From the NCBI GenBank assembly GCA_015295945.1, contig DVED01000196.1, forward strand, positions 1 through 44,033: DNA of 44,033 nucleotides, written 5' to 3'. This document shows positions 17,611-25,249 of the stretch, in pieces. The stretch's first letter is position 1. Every line of letters starts with the position of its first letter. Made by a program: the position numbers and the translations under genes. This DNA is from Oscillatoriales cyanobacterium M59_W2019_021. Lineage in GTDB: Bacteria; Cyanobacteriota; Cyanobacteriia; Cyanobacteriales; Geitlerinemataceae. The notes beneath the pieces are model-generated. The model was not told the origin of the DNA. It did no database searches and worked only from the letters and a program-made list of their open reading frames with translations.

Positions 17611-18015
17611 CTATTCACTAATAGATTTTGTCGAAGTTCCAGGCAAGTTCAAATCGAGACTTCTTTGTGCCAAATAGTTATTCAAGAACGTGTTGACGGC
17701 GGAAAGAATAATCGGTCCGAAGATAAAGGCTAAGATGCCGTGTACTGAGAAACCGGGAACTAAGCTAGCTGCCAGCCAAAAGCAAAGACCGTTGACAATT
17801 AAGGAAAAAGCACCCAAACTCAGAACGTTCAGCGGTAGAGACAGAACGGAAATCACGGGTTTGACAAATGAGTTGACCAAACCAACGGCAACGGCAGCAA
17901 TGAGAGCGGCAGAAAACGTGCTTAAATTGACGCCAGGAACGACCAGATCGACGACGAGAAGGCTTAATGCGGTCGCGATCCAAGTTAAAACGAGACTAAT
18001 GGTATTATTGTTCAT
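17611..18015 (-). CDS. Phage-holin-fold (YvlD/PF04020-type) membrane protein
   Basis: A 134-residue protein with four transmembrane helices and the family's central segment AVAVGLVNSFVKPVISVLSLPLNVLSLGAFSLIVNGL, in which the VNxxxKPxxxxLxLPxxxxTLGxF pattern is clear. Members are called phage holin family 4 by fold, but in bacterial chromosomes they are ordinary small membrane proteins, often induced by envelope stress. There is no lysin nearby and no sign of a prophage. The gene is the last of three closely spaced minus-strand genes (after the coiled-coil gene and yqaE-like gene), with 39 bases to the upstream gene, and ends at the strong terminator. Function is unknown; I infer a membrane-stress role. 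Confidence 0.85.
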   Translation of the reverse strand: MNNNTISLVLTWIATALSLLVVDLVVPGVNLSTFSAALIAAVAVGLVNSFVKPVISVLSLPLNVLSLGAFSLIVNGLCFWLAASLVPGFSVHGILAFIFGPIILSAVNTFLNNYLAQRSLDLNLPGTSTKSISE

Positions 18016-18054
18016 GATGTTTTCGAGTTGAATAGTAACAGAAAAAAGATAGAA

Positions 18055-18825
18055 CTATTTATCTTGAAATAGATCGGTAATCGAGTTCCACAACTCGCGA
18101 AGAAGATGGCGAACTTGTCGTTCTTTGCGACCGATCGCCGCTCCTACTTCTCCCAGTTGAGATTCAAACTTTTCTTGTTTTTTCTCGAGGGGATGGTTTC
18201 CCGTTTCCACTTCCGCTCGATCGCGAGTGCGATCGTACCAAGTTTTAGCTTCCGTCAAATGGTCTTTGACTTCATCGTAGCGATCGCCGAAACGAACGCT
18301 TAAATTGGCTTGCAGAACGGCTAATTTCGCTTTGAGTTGAGCGTAGCGCTTTCTCATCAGCGCGACTTCCTCGCTATCTTGAATGGCGGCGATCGCCGAT
18401 TCCAAACTAGCTTTTAAATCGCTAGATTTTTCCGCTGCGGATTCTTGAAGATCGGACAGAACTTCTTCAACTTGAACTTGCAATTCTCGTTCTTCAGTAT
18501 CGAGTTTGTCTTGCAGTTCTTTCACTTGAGAGCGAGTTTGAGCGATGGCATTTCGTTTCGATTCGCCAATGGCGTCGATCGCCCCTTCAATGGAAGCCGT
18601 CACGTCTTCTTTAACAGCGTTGCTTTTCCCTTGTAAACTGTCGAGAACTGCCGATACGGCATCTCTAGCAACGGAGCGAATTTCCTGCGAACCTTCTTTG
18701 ACTTCGGCGATCGCTTCGGAAACCGCAGAACGGACGATTTGCCGGATTTTATCAGTTCGGGAACTGCCTTCCTCTTTAATTTTTTGAAGGTCGGCAGAAA
18801 TTTTATCTTTAACAGAGTCAGACAT
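18055..18825 (-). CDS. Long coiled-coil protein, apolipoprotein-like
   Basis: 256 residues from the ATG at 18825 (MSDSVKDKISADL). The frame is open upstream, but that stretch overlaps the yqaE-like gene and looks non-coding. Nearly the whole chain is predicted helix with strong heptad and 11-residue amphipathic periodicity (SSDLKASLESAIAAIQ, SKRNAIAQTRSQVKELQDKL), low in Pro and Gly and rich in Ala, Glu, Lys and Ser, resembling apolipoprotein or LEA-type amphipathic proteins that lie on membranes. There is no signal peptide and no enzyme motif. The start is 14 bases after the yqaE-like stop, so they are very likely co-transcribed. I infer a membrane-surface protective or scaffold role; nothing more specific is supported. 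Confidence 0.7.
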   Translation of the reverse strand: MSDSVKDKISADLQKIKEEGSSRTDKIRQIVRSAVSEAIAEVKEGSQEIRSVARDAVSAVLDSLQGKSNAVKEDVTASIEGAIDAIGESKRNAIAQTRSQVKELQDKLDTEERELQVQVEEVLSDLQESAAEKSSDLKASLESAIAAIQDSEEVALMRKRYAQLKAKLAVLQANLSVRFGDRYDEVKDHLTEAKTWYDRTRDRAEVETGNHPLEKKQEKFESQLGEVGAAIGRKERQVRHLLRELWNSITDLFQDK

Positions 18826-18839
18826 GGTTACCAGTCCGA

Positions 18840-19022
18840 TTAGATATCGGTGCGAACGCCGTCGGGAGTTTTGACGATGACCCAAACTGCGTGAATGATG
18901 CCGGGGATGTAGCCGAGCAAGGTTAACAGCACGTTAATCCAGAATTGCGTCCCCAAACCCACTTGTAAAAAGACACCCAGTGGGGGAATAAAAATAGCGG
19001 CTAACAGGCGAAGAATATCCAT
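18840..19022 (-). CDS. YqaE/Pmp3 family membrane peptide
   Basis: A 60-residue proteolipid of the UPF0057/Pmp3 family with two transmembrane helices. The first has the family motif FIPPLGVFLQVGLGTQFWIN and the second LLTLLGYIPGIIHAVWVI. A short hydrophilic tail (KTPDGVRTDI) makes it slightly longer than the usual 50-55 residues. In yeast, plants and bacteria these peptides are induced by salt, cold or membrane stress and influence membrane potential and ion balance. GGAG lies about 7 bases before the ATG. It is the first gene of the stress-like cluster with the coiled-coil and holin-fold genes. Confidence 0.88.
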   Translation of the reverse strand: MDILRLLAAIFIPPLGVFLQVGLGTQFWINVLLTLLGYIPGIIHAVWVIVKTPDGVRTDI

Positions 19023-19099
19023 AAAAAAGCTCCTTTTTTGCGATTAAAAAACTTTAATTATCTCTATCTTACTGGTGCTTCTCTTCGGGTTCATCCTCC

Positions 19100-19831
19100 C
19101 TAGGATAGATCGATCGCCACCGGTCTTCGGACAGGCTCTGCCGGGGTCTGCGCCTGTTTCTTTTCGTAAAACTGGCAGGTGAGATATCCCAAGGTATACA
19201 GCATTATCGCGTTGGTGGAAGCACCCAAAATCGCGCCAAATCCGGGGATAATTTCCAAAAAACTCAGCCCTGTTTTCAAGGTTCCCGAGCCTAAAGAAAG
19301 AGCAAACAGAGCGATAACTTCTCCGCGACGTGCCGGGTCTTCTAAATCCAGACCGTAGGCAGCCGCAATTTCGTAGACCATCTCCGCTTGCAAGCGCACC
19401 AGTGCGGCTAAATCGATCGCAAACAACGCGGCGGCAATGGGGGGAAGAATATTGGTCGCCAGTCCGACGCCTCCGGCTTTAACGGCTTTATCGACGATGA
19501 TGCGATGGGAGATCTGAGATGGACTTTCGTAGGGATAGCGCGTTTGCCACTCAGCCGTCGCCTTGCGTGCGTTTTCTAGGTTCACCAAACCCAACACTGC
19601 TAAGATCCAATCTTTCCCCAAAACTTTAGAAACGGGGCGCAGTAATGGATTGTCGGCGAGGACAGCTAACGCTTTACCCGTATGGGTGGTGAATTCTTCA
19701 AGTCGGGGTAAGATTTCTTTGAAGGCGGCGTCGGCAAGTTTGAATAGCACGTTGCTGGTTTGAGAGGCGGACGTTTTACCTGGCGCAGTCTGGGAATAGT
19801 GGGAAGGCATTTTCATTTGAGTTGAAGCCAT
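19100..19831 (-). CDS. EcsC-like membrane-associated protein
   Basis: A 243-residue protein. After a Ser/Thr/Gln-rich N-terminus comes a helical core with two glycine-rich hydrophobic segments: KAGGVGLATNILPPIAAALF followed by LAALVRLQAEMVYEIAAAYG, and then LDLEDPARRGEVIALFALSLG. The last two are the best evidence: EcsC-family proteins carry a similar 'L.LQ....IA..YG.DL.DP..R.E' block. A third hydrophobic hairpin (FLEIIPGFGAILGASTNAIML) precedes the C-terminus. The family is poorly characterised; EcsC itself is linked to an ABC transporter in Bacillus. DUF697-type proteins share some of this look and are the alternative. It lies upstream of the yqaE-like gene on the same strand with a 77-base gap, possibly the same regulon. 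Confidence 0.6.
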   Translation of the reverse strand: MASTQMKMPSHYSQTAPGKTSASQTSNVLFKLADAAFKEILPRLEEFTTHTGKALAVLADNPLLRPVSKVLGKDWILAVLGLVNLENARKATAEWQTRYPYESPSQISHRIIVDKAVKAGGVGLATNILPPIAAALFAIDLAALVRLQAEMVYEIAAAYGLDLEDPARRGEVIALFALSLGSGTLKTGLSFLEIIPGFGAILGASTNAIMLYTLGYLTCQFYEKKQAQTPAEPVRRPVAIDLS

Positions 19832-19994
19832 TTTGGGTGATTTGTCTGTGATCTTCGCCGATTTGCCGATCGATTTTCATCTACCCGAAGATTGAACTAG
19901 CTCTCTAAAACTTTACGACCGACGATCGCCATGTAAAGTGATAGTCGTAGGGTCGCTGCCCACTTGCTAGCTACTGTGTTTCTGGTGATCTTTC

Positions 19995-21011
19995 ATGACT
20001 TCCGAACCCCGTTCTCCCCTCGTCCGCGATATCGGCGAACAAGGGCTGTTGGCTCGCGTGCGGCGTTTTTGTCCGGCGGCGGTGGTGGGGGACGATGCGG
20101 CGGTGTTAGCGTTGCCCAGCGATCGATCGCTCGTCGTGACCACCGATATGCTTGTCGATGGGGTTCATTTTAGCGATCGCACCACCTCCCCCGCCGATAC
20201 GGGTTGGCGGGCAGCGGCGGCGAATTTATCGGATTTAGCGGCAATGGGGGCAACGCCAGTCGCCCTCACCGTGGCGTTGGGACTTCCCGGCGACACTCCC
20301 GTCGATTGGGTGGAGGACTTGTATCGGGGGATGGTAGCGTGTCTGCAACCCTATCATACGGAGATCGTTGGAGGGGATATTTGTCGATCGCCCGTCAGAA
20401 CCGTGGCGATTACCGCCTTCGGGCAAGTAGACCCCCAACGCGCCATCCGTCGCGATGCCGCCCAACCGGGATATGCCATCGTCGTCACGGGGGTTCACGG
20501 GGCATCGCGGGCGGGGTGGGAATTGTTGCTGCATCCGGAGTTGGGGCGAAGTTTGAGCGATCGCGATCGCCAAACCTTAATTGCGGCGCACCAACGTCCT
20601 CAACCCCGCTTGGACGTATTACCGATTTTATGGGAAATCGTCGCCCCGGAAATTCCCATCGCCGGAATGGATAGCAGCGACGGATTAGCCGATGCCGTGT
20701 TGCAAATCTGCCGTGCCAGTGGGGTGGGGGCAAAACTCGATAGCGCCCGGTTGCCGATGCCCTCGATGTTAACCCAGATGGCATCGCCGGAGCGATCGAT
20801 CGAATGGGTGCTGTACGGCGGAGAAGATTTTGAATTGGTGTTGTGCTTGCCAGAGGAATTAGCCGTGCAATTGGTGCAGCGTTTGGGAAATTCGGCGGCG
20901 ATCGTGGGAACGATTACCCCCGAACCCGACGTCATCCTCACGAACACACACCCCACTAATCCCGATCGAATGCTGAGTCTCGATGGGGGTTTCCAGCATT
21001 TTGCCGACTGA
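19995..21011 (+). CDS. thiL: Thiamine-monophosphate kinase
   Basis: A 338-residue enzyme of the ThiL/PurM family that phosphorylates thiamine monophosphate with ATP to thiamine diphosphate, the last step of vitamin B1 synthesis, in the cytoplasm. Family motifs are in order: GDDAAV near residue 32, the metal-binding TTDMLVDGVHF near 49-59, NLSDLAAMGATP near 77, VGGDICRSP near 124, MDSSDGLADAV near 222 and YGGEDFELVL near 272. The length is normal. It is monocistronic as far as can be seen; the next gene on the strand has its own promoter-like sequence at 21068. Confidence 0.95.
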   Translation: MTSEPRSPLVRDIGEQGLLARVRRFCPAAVVGDDAAVLALPSDRSLVVTTDMLVDGVHFSDRTTSPADTGWRAAAANLSDLAAMGATPVALTVALGLPGDTPVDWVEDLYRGMVACLQPYHTEIVGGDICRSPVRTVAITAFGQVDPQRAIRRDAAQPGYAIVVTGVHGASRAGWELLLHPELGRSLSDRDRQTLIAAHQRPQPRLDVLPILWEIVAPEIPIAGMDSSDGLADAVLQICRASGVGAKLDSARLPMPSMLTQMASPERSIEWVLYGGEDFELVLCLPEELAVQLVQRLGNSAAIVGTITPEPDVILTNTHPTNPDRMLSLDGGFQHFAD

Positions 21012-21103
21012 GGAAAAATCAAAGCAAACCGATCTCAATGAACCGGAAGATAGCGATAGAACGGTCGTATACTAGATCGAACCTTCGAGTGCGACCTGTC
21101 AAA

Positions 21104-22681
21104 ATGAGTGAGATGTCTCCAAGTGCTAATTTTTCATCCTTCGTTGAGTGCCAACTCGATCGCGTCGATGTTCTGCTGATGCGAGTGGGAAGTTCCCAAG
21201 TCGGTTGGCACTGCCAAGATGGAATAGTACGAAGTTTGAGCGAAACCGATCGCGACGATGGGGAAAACCTACTGCGCCGGGAATTGGGCGCCAATCCCCT
21301 TGGGATTGCCGAATCGGAGAAGTGGATCGGGGGGAATTGGGGAGAGCGGTTTTATCGATACTGCACCGATACTCTAGGTGGCGATTTTAGTCGAGTGGAA
21401 TTACTGACCGACGATGCGATCGTGGAAGATTGCGCTCGCTCCGGTCTCAAACGCTTGATTTTATGGGCGATCGACCCTCAAGAGAGTTTGTGGTTCGCCC
21501 GCTTGATTTCGGGGAAAGTGCGTCAAAGTTGGCATCAACTTATCGAGGTGAACGTTCTGACTCCGGATGTGGCGGCGGGGAAAGCCCAGACGGGGGAAGC
21601 AGAGGTCGAGAGCCTGCAACACCGCCTGAAAATGGAAGTTCTTCCCTTCGCGCTGCAAGATGCGATCGAAGCCGACGAACCCGATCGCTTCGTGCTGGCA
21701 ATCCGCGATTTCAGCGGGGACAATGCCTTCTCAACGGCTTTAGAACGTTGCGCGCCCTCCCTCGCGCGACAGTGCCGGGTATTGCACTTGCATCCCCATC
21801 CCGTCGCGACTTCCGAGACAGAAGGCTCCGACGAATCCGCCGCACGCTATAAAATTACCACCTTAGCAGATGATAATTGGGCCTTGGATCGCCTGCGGGC
21901 GATCGCGGCATGGCGTCAGGGATGGTTCCAGGAGGCAGCAACCCGATTGGCAGCTTACCCCAATTTTTATGGAGGAGTGCTATCGGAACTCGCCCGACGG
22001 TTGACCTTATTGAGCCGGGGCGAAACCCATCGATTCGTCCACGATCGGGATTTGGGTATCGAAAGCTGGTTGCAAGATCCCACTTTCAGCCAACTGGCAG
22101 ACCCCAATCTCGTCGAGTTATGGCGGGAACAACTGGCGTATCTGAAAAAGCATCCTTATGCCGAAGCCTGGGAAGCCACATTTTCGGTTGAGCGATTGTT
22201 GCAACAGGGGAGCTATACCCGAGGGTTCCTCCACTTTGCTCAAACCCTCGAACAATTACTCTACCTTCAGTACAAAGATCGCGATTGGTTGGCTCAGGGT
22301 TTGATCGTCGATCGCGATCGCCCCAAGTCCGCCGCCAACGCCAACCTCTATCAACCCGGCATCAAACAGTTAATTAGCGCCTGGTGCAAAGCCACCCGCC
22401 AAGACAAAAACGGATCGGTTTATCGCCTGTTCGATCGCATCGGCAACACCCGCAACGCCATCCTTCACTACGGCGGCGCCATCCCCTTCGACGACGTGCT
22501 GTTGGTGTGGTCAACCACAGGAATGCCTGTCGAGTTTACTCGCCCTCAATATGTCGGCTTGATGGCTCGGATGAAAGAAACCCTATCCCTCGCCTGCGAT
22601 CGCAACTGGAAAATTCCCGAACCCACCCTAGGACAAGCTCTGTCTGAATGGGGGTTGGGGTTAGTCATCAGTCATGGGTAA
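21104..22681 (+). CDS. Large protein with C-terminal HEPN-like RNxxxH motif (putative RNase, CRISPR-ancillary-like)
   Basis: 525 residues from the ATG at 21104. The frame is open to an ATG at 21038, but a TATACT box at 21068-21073 argues for 21104 or 21113. The C-terminal 200 residues are helical: a pair of helices (VERLLQQGSYTRGFLHFAQT, LEQLLYLQYKD) is followed by FDRIGNTRNAILHYGGAI, where R450-N451-x3-H455 fits the HEPN Rx4-6H catalytic motif. The two parts recall the helical domain of TIGR02710/Csm6-type CRISPR-ancillary proteins, which join a nucleotide-sensing CARF domain to a HEPN RNase. The N-terminal half is mixed alpha/beta with Rossmann-like strands (LKRLILWAIDPQESLWFARL), but I cannot prove CARF. 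No CRISPR array or cas gene is nearby. RNase function is inferred. Confidence 0.55.
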   Translation: MSEMSPSANFSSFVECQLDRVDVLLMRVGSSQVGWHCQDGIVRSLSETDRDDGENLLRRELGANPLGIAESEKWIGGNWGERFYRYCTDTLGGDFSRVELLTDDAIVEDCARSGLKRLILWAIDPQESLWFARLISGKVRQSWHQLIEVNVLTPDVAAGKAQTGEAEVESLQHRLKMEVLPFALQDAIEADEPDRFVLAIRDFSGDNAFSTALERCAPSLARQCRVLHLHPHPVATSETEGSDESAARYKITTLADDNWALDRLRAIAAWRQGWFQEAATRLAAYPNFYGGVLSELARRLTLLSRGETHRFVHDRDLGIESWLQDPTFSQLADPNLVELWREQLAYLKKHPYAEAWEATFSVERLLQQGSYTRGFLHFAQTLEQLLYLQYKDRDWLAQGLIVDRDRPKSAANANLYQPGIKQLISAWCKATRQDKNGSVYRLFDRIGNTRNAILHYGGAIPFDDVLLVWSTTGMPVEFTRPQYVGLMARMKETLSLACDRNWKIPEPTLGQALSEWGLGLVISHG

Positions 22682-22875
22682 TGGTGATGGGTTATTCGTT
22701 GTTCGTTAACTTCCCACCTCTTAACCCTGTGAGCCGGCAAAATTTTTATTGGCGTTACAGCTTATAGCCGATCGCGATCCCTATAAATCTATCGGCAGAC
22801 AGACGAACTGCACTTTTACTTTTATTTAAACTTAGAGAGCTTGGCAAATGTATTAACCTTACACTCAAAATTACT

Positions 22876-24393
22876 ATGCAATCTTTACCCGGAAAACCCA
22901 TGTCTTATTGGGTCGATTCGACCTCTCTCGGCAACTTTTCATCGCTCGCGGATTCAGTCTCGGTCGATGTGGCGATCGTTGGAGCGGGAATCGCGGGCAT
23001 TACTGCCGCTACGTTACTTCAAAAAGCCGGAAAAACCGTTGCCCTGATTGAAGCTCAAGACGTTGGCATGGGGGCGAGCGGGCATACCACAGCGAAAATC
23101 ACCTCACTTCACCAACTCATTTACGCACCTCTAATCGATAAAATTGGAGAAGACAAAGCTCGCCTGTATGCCGAATCCCAACAAGCGGCGATCAAACAAC
23201 TAGCTACCTTAGTAACTCAAGAGCAAATCGACTGCGATTTCGAGCGCAAAAGTGCGTATAGTTTTGCCGAATCCGAAGAGAATTTACAACTGATTAAAGA
23301 TGAAGTTGAAGCTGCATTGAAATTTGGACTGCCTGCCAGTTTCGTTCGAGAAACCTCTCTTCCTTTCCCGATCGCCGGAGCCGTTCGGTTCGACAATCAA
23401 GCCCAGTTTCACCCGCGCAAATACATTCTTTCCTTAGCGAAAAGGCTACCGGGTAACGGAAGTTACGTCTTTGAAAAAACGCGCGTCCAAAGTGTAGAAG
23501 AGGGTTCGCCTTGTAAAGTCATTACCGATCGCGGATCGCTGTCGGCAAAACACGTTATCGTCACCACCAATTTGCCCATTTTAGACCAAGGGCTATTCTT
23601 TGCCAAAACCTATCCGAAAAGCTCTTATTTAATCGCCGCCCCCATTGCAGATTCTCAAGCCCCCGACGGCATGTTTATCGGGGTGGGAGAAGGCTATCGA
23701 TCGATTCGGACAACCCCTTCCCCAGAAGGAACCTTACTGCTCGTTGGCGGTGAAGGACACAAAACCGGAAGCGTTTCCGAGACTGAAGAACGATACTTGA
23801 AATTGGAAACCTACATTCGCGATCGCTTTGGCGTCGAATCGGTGAAATATCGCTGGTCGAGCCACGATATGATGTCAATGGATATGCTGCCTTATATCGG
23901 CAAACTCACCCCTTTAACCGACAGTATTTACGTTGCCACGGGCTTTAGTTTGTGGGGCATGAGCAACGGCACGCTATCCGGCATGATTCTGTCCGATTTA
24001 GTCTTAGAAAACGACAATCCTTGGGCAGACTTATACGATGCCACTCGCGTCACTCCTTTCTTAAGTGAAGAATCTGTGAAAAATAATTTAGAGGTTGGCA
24101 AACATTGGGTGGGAGATCGACTCAAAGGCGAGAACGAAGAAACGCTGACCCAATTAGCTAACGGTCAGGGGAAACTCGTCAATGTTGGCGGCGATAAAAT
24201 TGCGGCTTATCGAGACGAAGACGGTACGTTACATACTTGTTCCGCTGTTTGTCCGCACCTCGGTTGTATTGTCAATTGGAACACTGCCGACCAAAGCTGG
24301 GATTGTCCTTGTCACGGGGCTCGGTTTACTGGCGATGGCAAACTCTTCAGCGGTCCGGCTGTTACCGACTTGGAATCTAAAACGATCGAGTAA
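22876..24393 (+). CDS. FAD-dependent oxidoreductase fused to a Rieske [2Fe-2S] domain
   Basis: 505 residues in two parts. Residues about 30-410 are a DAO-type FAD oxidoreductase with the dinucleotide motif VAIVGAGIAGITAATLL, the GHTTAKITSLHQLIY segment, and the closing IYVATGFSLWGMSNGTLSG. Residues about 430-505 are a Rieske domain with CPHLGC (459-464) and CPCHG (477-481), giving the two Cys and two His ligands of a [2Fe-2S] cluster. The order is that of the YhfW-like family found in bacilli and cyanobacteria. It probably oxidises a small amine or similar substrate and passes electrons through the cluster; the substrate is unknown. No signal peptide is seen. A start at 22900 (MSYWVDS) is also possible. 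Its terminator is at 24433. Confidence 0.9.
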   Translation: MQSLPGKPMSYWVDSTSLGNFSSLADSVSVDVAIVGAGIAGITAATLLQKAGKTVALIEAQDVGMGASGHTTAKITSLHQLIYAPLIDKIGEDKARLYAESQQAAIKQLATLVTQEQIDCDFERKSAYSFAESEENLQLIKDEVEAALKFGLPASFVRETSLPFPIAGAVRFDNQAQFHPRKYILSLAKRLPGNGSYVFEKTRVQSVEEGSPCKVITDRGSLSAKHVIVTTNLPILDQGLFFAKTYPKSSYLIAAPIADSQAPDGMFIGVGEGYRSIRTTPSPEGTLLLVGGEGHKTGSVSETEERYLKLETYIRDRFGVESVKYRWSSHDMMSMDMLPYIGKLTPLTDSIYVATGFSLWGMSNGTLSGMILSDLVLENDNPWADLYDATRVTPFLSEESVKNNLEVGKHWVGDRLKGENEETLTQLANGQGKLVNVGGDKIAAYRDEDGTLHTCSAVCPHLGCIVNWNTADQSWDCPCHGARFTGDGKLFSGPAVTDLESKTIE

Positions 24394-24432
24394 GATCGAA
24401 TAGAAAAAAGGTAGCGACAAATCATCATGTAG

Positions 24433-24456
24433 GGGCGCAAGGTTTGCGCCCTTTTT
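24433..24456 (+). terminator. Terminator of the FAD/Rieske gene
   Basis: GGGCGCAA (24433-24440) pairs with TTGCGCCC (24444-24451) around a 3-base loop, followed by TTTTT. Confidence 0.85.
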
Positions 24457-24483
24457 GTTGAAGGTTAAATTCGATCGCAAAAA

Positions 24484-24515
24484 AAATCGGGGCAGTGGTT
24501 AAATTGCCCCGATTT
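24484..24515 (-). terminator. Terminator of the ctaCDE operon
   Basis: AAATCGGGGCA pairs with TGCCCCGATTT across a 10-base loop. On the minus strand it is followed by a run of T. It lies 18 bases after the ctaE stop. Confidence 0.85.
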
Positions 24516-24532
24516 ATCTGTCTCAAATTTCG

Positions 24533-25156
24533 TTAGAACAGATACAAAATGGTGAAGAGAACGATCCAAACGATATCGACAAAGTGCCAATACAGTTCCG
24601 CCGCTTCGATGCCGAAATGGCTTTCGCTGGAGTAACGACCGGGTTTGAGCGATCGCCACAACACCAGCAAAATTAACGACAATCCAAAGCAAACGTGCAA
24701 CCCGTGAAAACCCGTTAGTACGTAAAACGTACTGGTAAATAAATTCGTCGTCAGTCCGAATCCGGTATGGGCGTATTCGTAACCTTGTCCGGCTAAGAAA
24801 ATTGCCCCCATCAGGGCTGTTGCCCCGAACCAAGCTCGCATTCCGGCAACATTGTTTTGCTTAATCGCCCGATTGCCTTGGTTCATCACGAAACTGCTAG
24901 AAATCAGAATGATAGTATTAATTCCCGGTAAAAGCAGTTCCGTTTCCGGCGTTCCCGGCGGGGGCCAAACTGGAGACACGGCACGAAAGGTGAGATAGGC
25001 AGTAAACAAGCCCAAAAAAATCATCGACTCGGCAATCAGGAACATATAAATGCCGAAAATTCGATGGTCGGGATGTTCTTCGTGATGTCCGGCAGCCGTC
25101 GCGTCGTGATGGTAGTTGAGGGAAGTTTGAGAAGGATCTAGGGTCGAACCTGTCAT
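24533..25156 (-). CDS. ctaE: Cytochrome c oxidase subunit III
   Basis: A 207-residue membrane protein with five predicted helices, typical of cyanobacterial subunit III, which lacks the first two helices of the mitochondrial form. The segments IFGIYMFLIAESMIFLGLFTAYLTFR and FYVLTGFHGLHVCFGL are family hallmarks; the glutamate in the first matches the lipid/proton-linked acidic residue of this subunit. A His-rich N-terminus (NYHHDATAAGHHEEHPDH) is unusual but is seen in some relatives. It stabilises the aa3 oxidase that reduces O2 to water at the end of respiration in thylakoid or cytoplasmic membranes. It is the third gene of ctaC-ctaD-ctaE and ends at a strong terminator. Confidence 0.95.
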   Translation of the reverse strand: MTGSTLDPSQTSLNYHHDATAAGHHEEHPDHRIFGIYMFLIAESMIFLGLFTAYLTFRAVSPVWPPPGTPETELLLPGINTIILISSSFVMNQGNRAIKQNNVAGMRAWFGATALMGAIFLAGQGYEYAHTGFGLTTNLFTSTFYVLTGFHGLHVCFGLSLILLVLWRSLKPGRYSSESHFGIEAAELYWHFVDIVWIVLFTILYLF

Positions 25157-25159
25157 AGA

Positions 25160-25249
25160 TGATTTGTCCTTTTTTGTTTGTCATTTGTCGTTTGTCATTT
25201 GTCATTGGTACGAGTGACGGATGACAAATGACTGATGACCGATGACGAA
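25160..25249. repeat. Heptamer tandem repeats between ctaD and ctaE
   Basis: TTTGTCA/TTTGTCG units (about 25173-25205) followed by ATGACAAATGACTGATGACCGATGACG-like degenerate units up to the ctaD stop. Short tandemly repeated repetitive (STRR) heptamers are well known in filamentous cyanobacteria. They fill almost all of the 93-base operon spacer. Confidence 0.75.

Noticed and set aside
17611-18015. Prophage reading of the holin-like gene
   Set aside because: There are no lysin, capsid, integrase or terminase genes around; the family is common in bacterial chromosomes.
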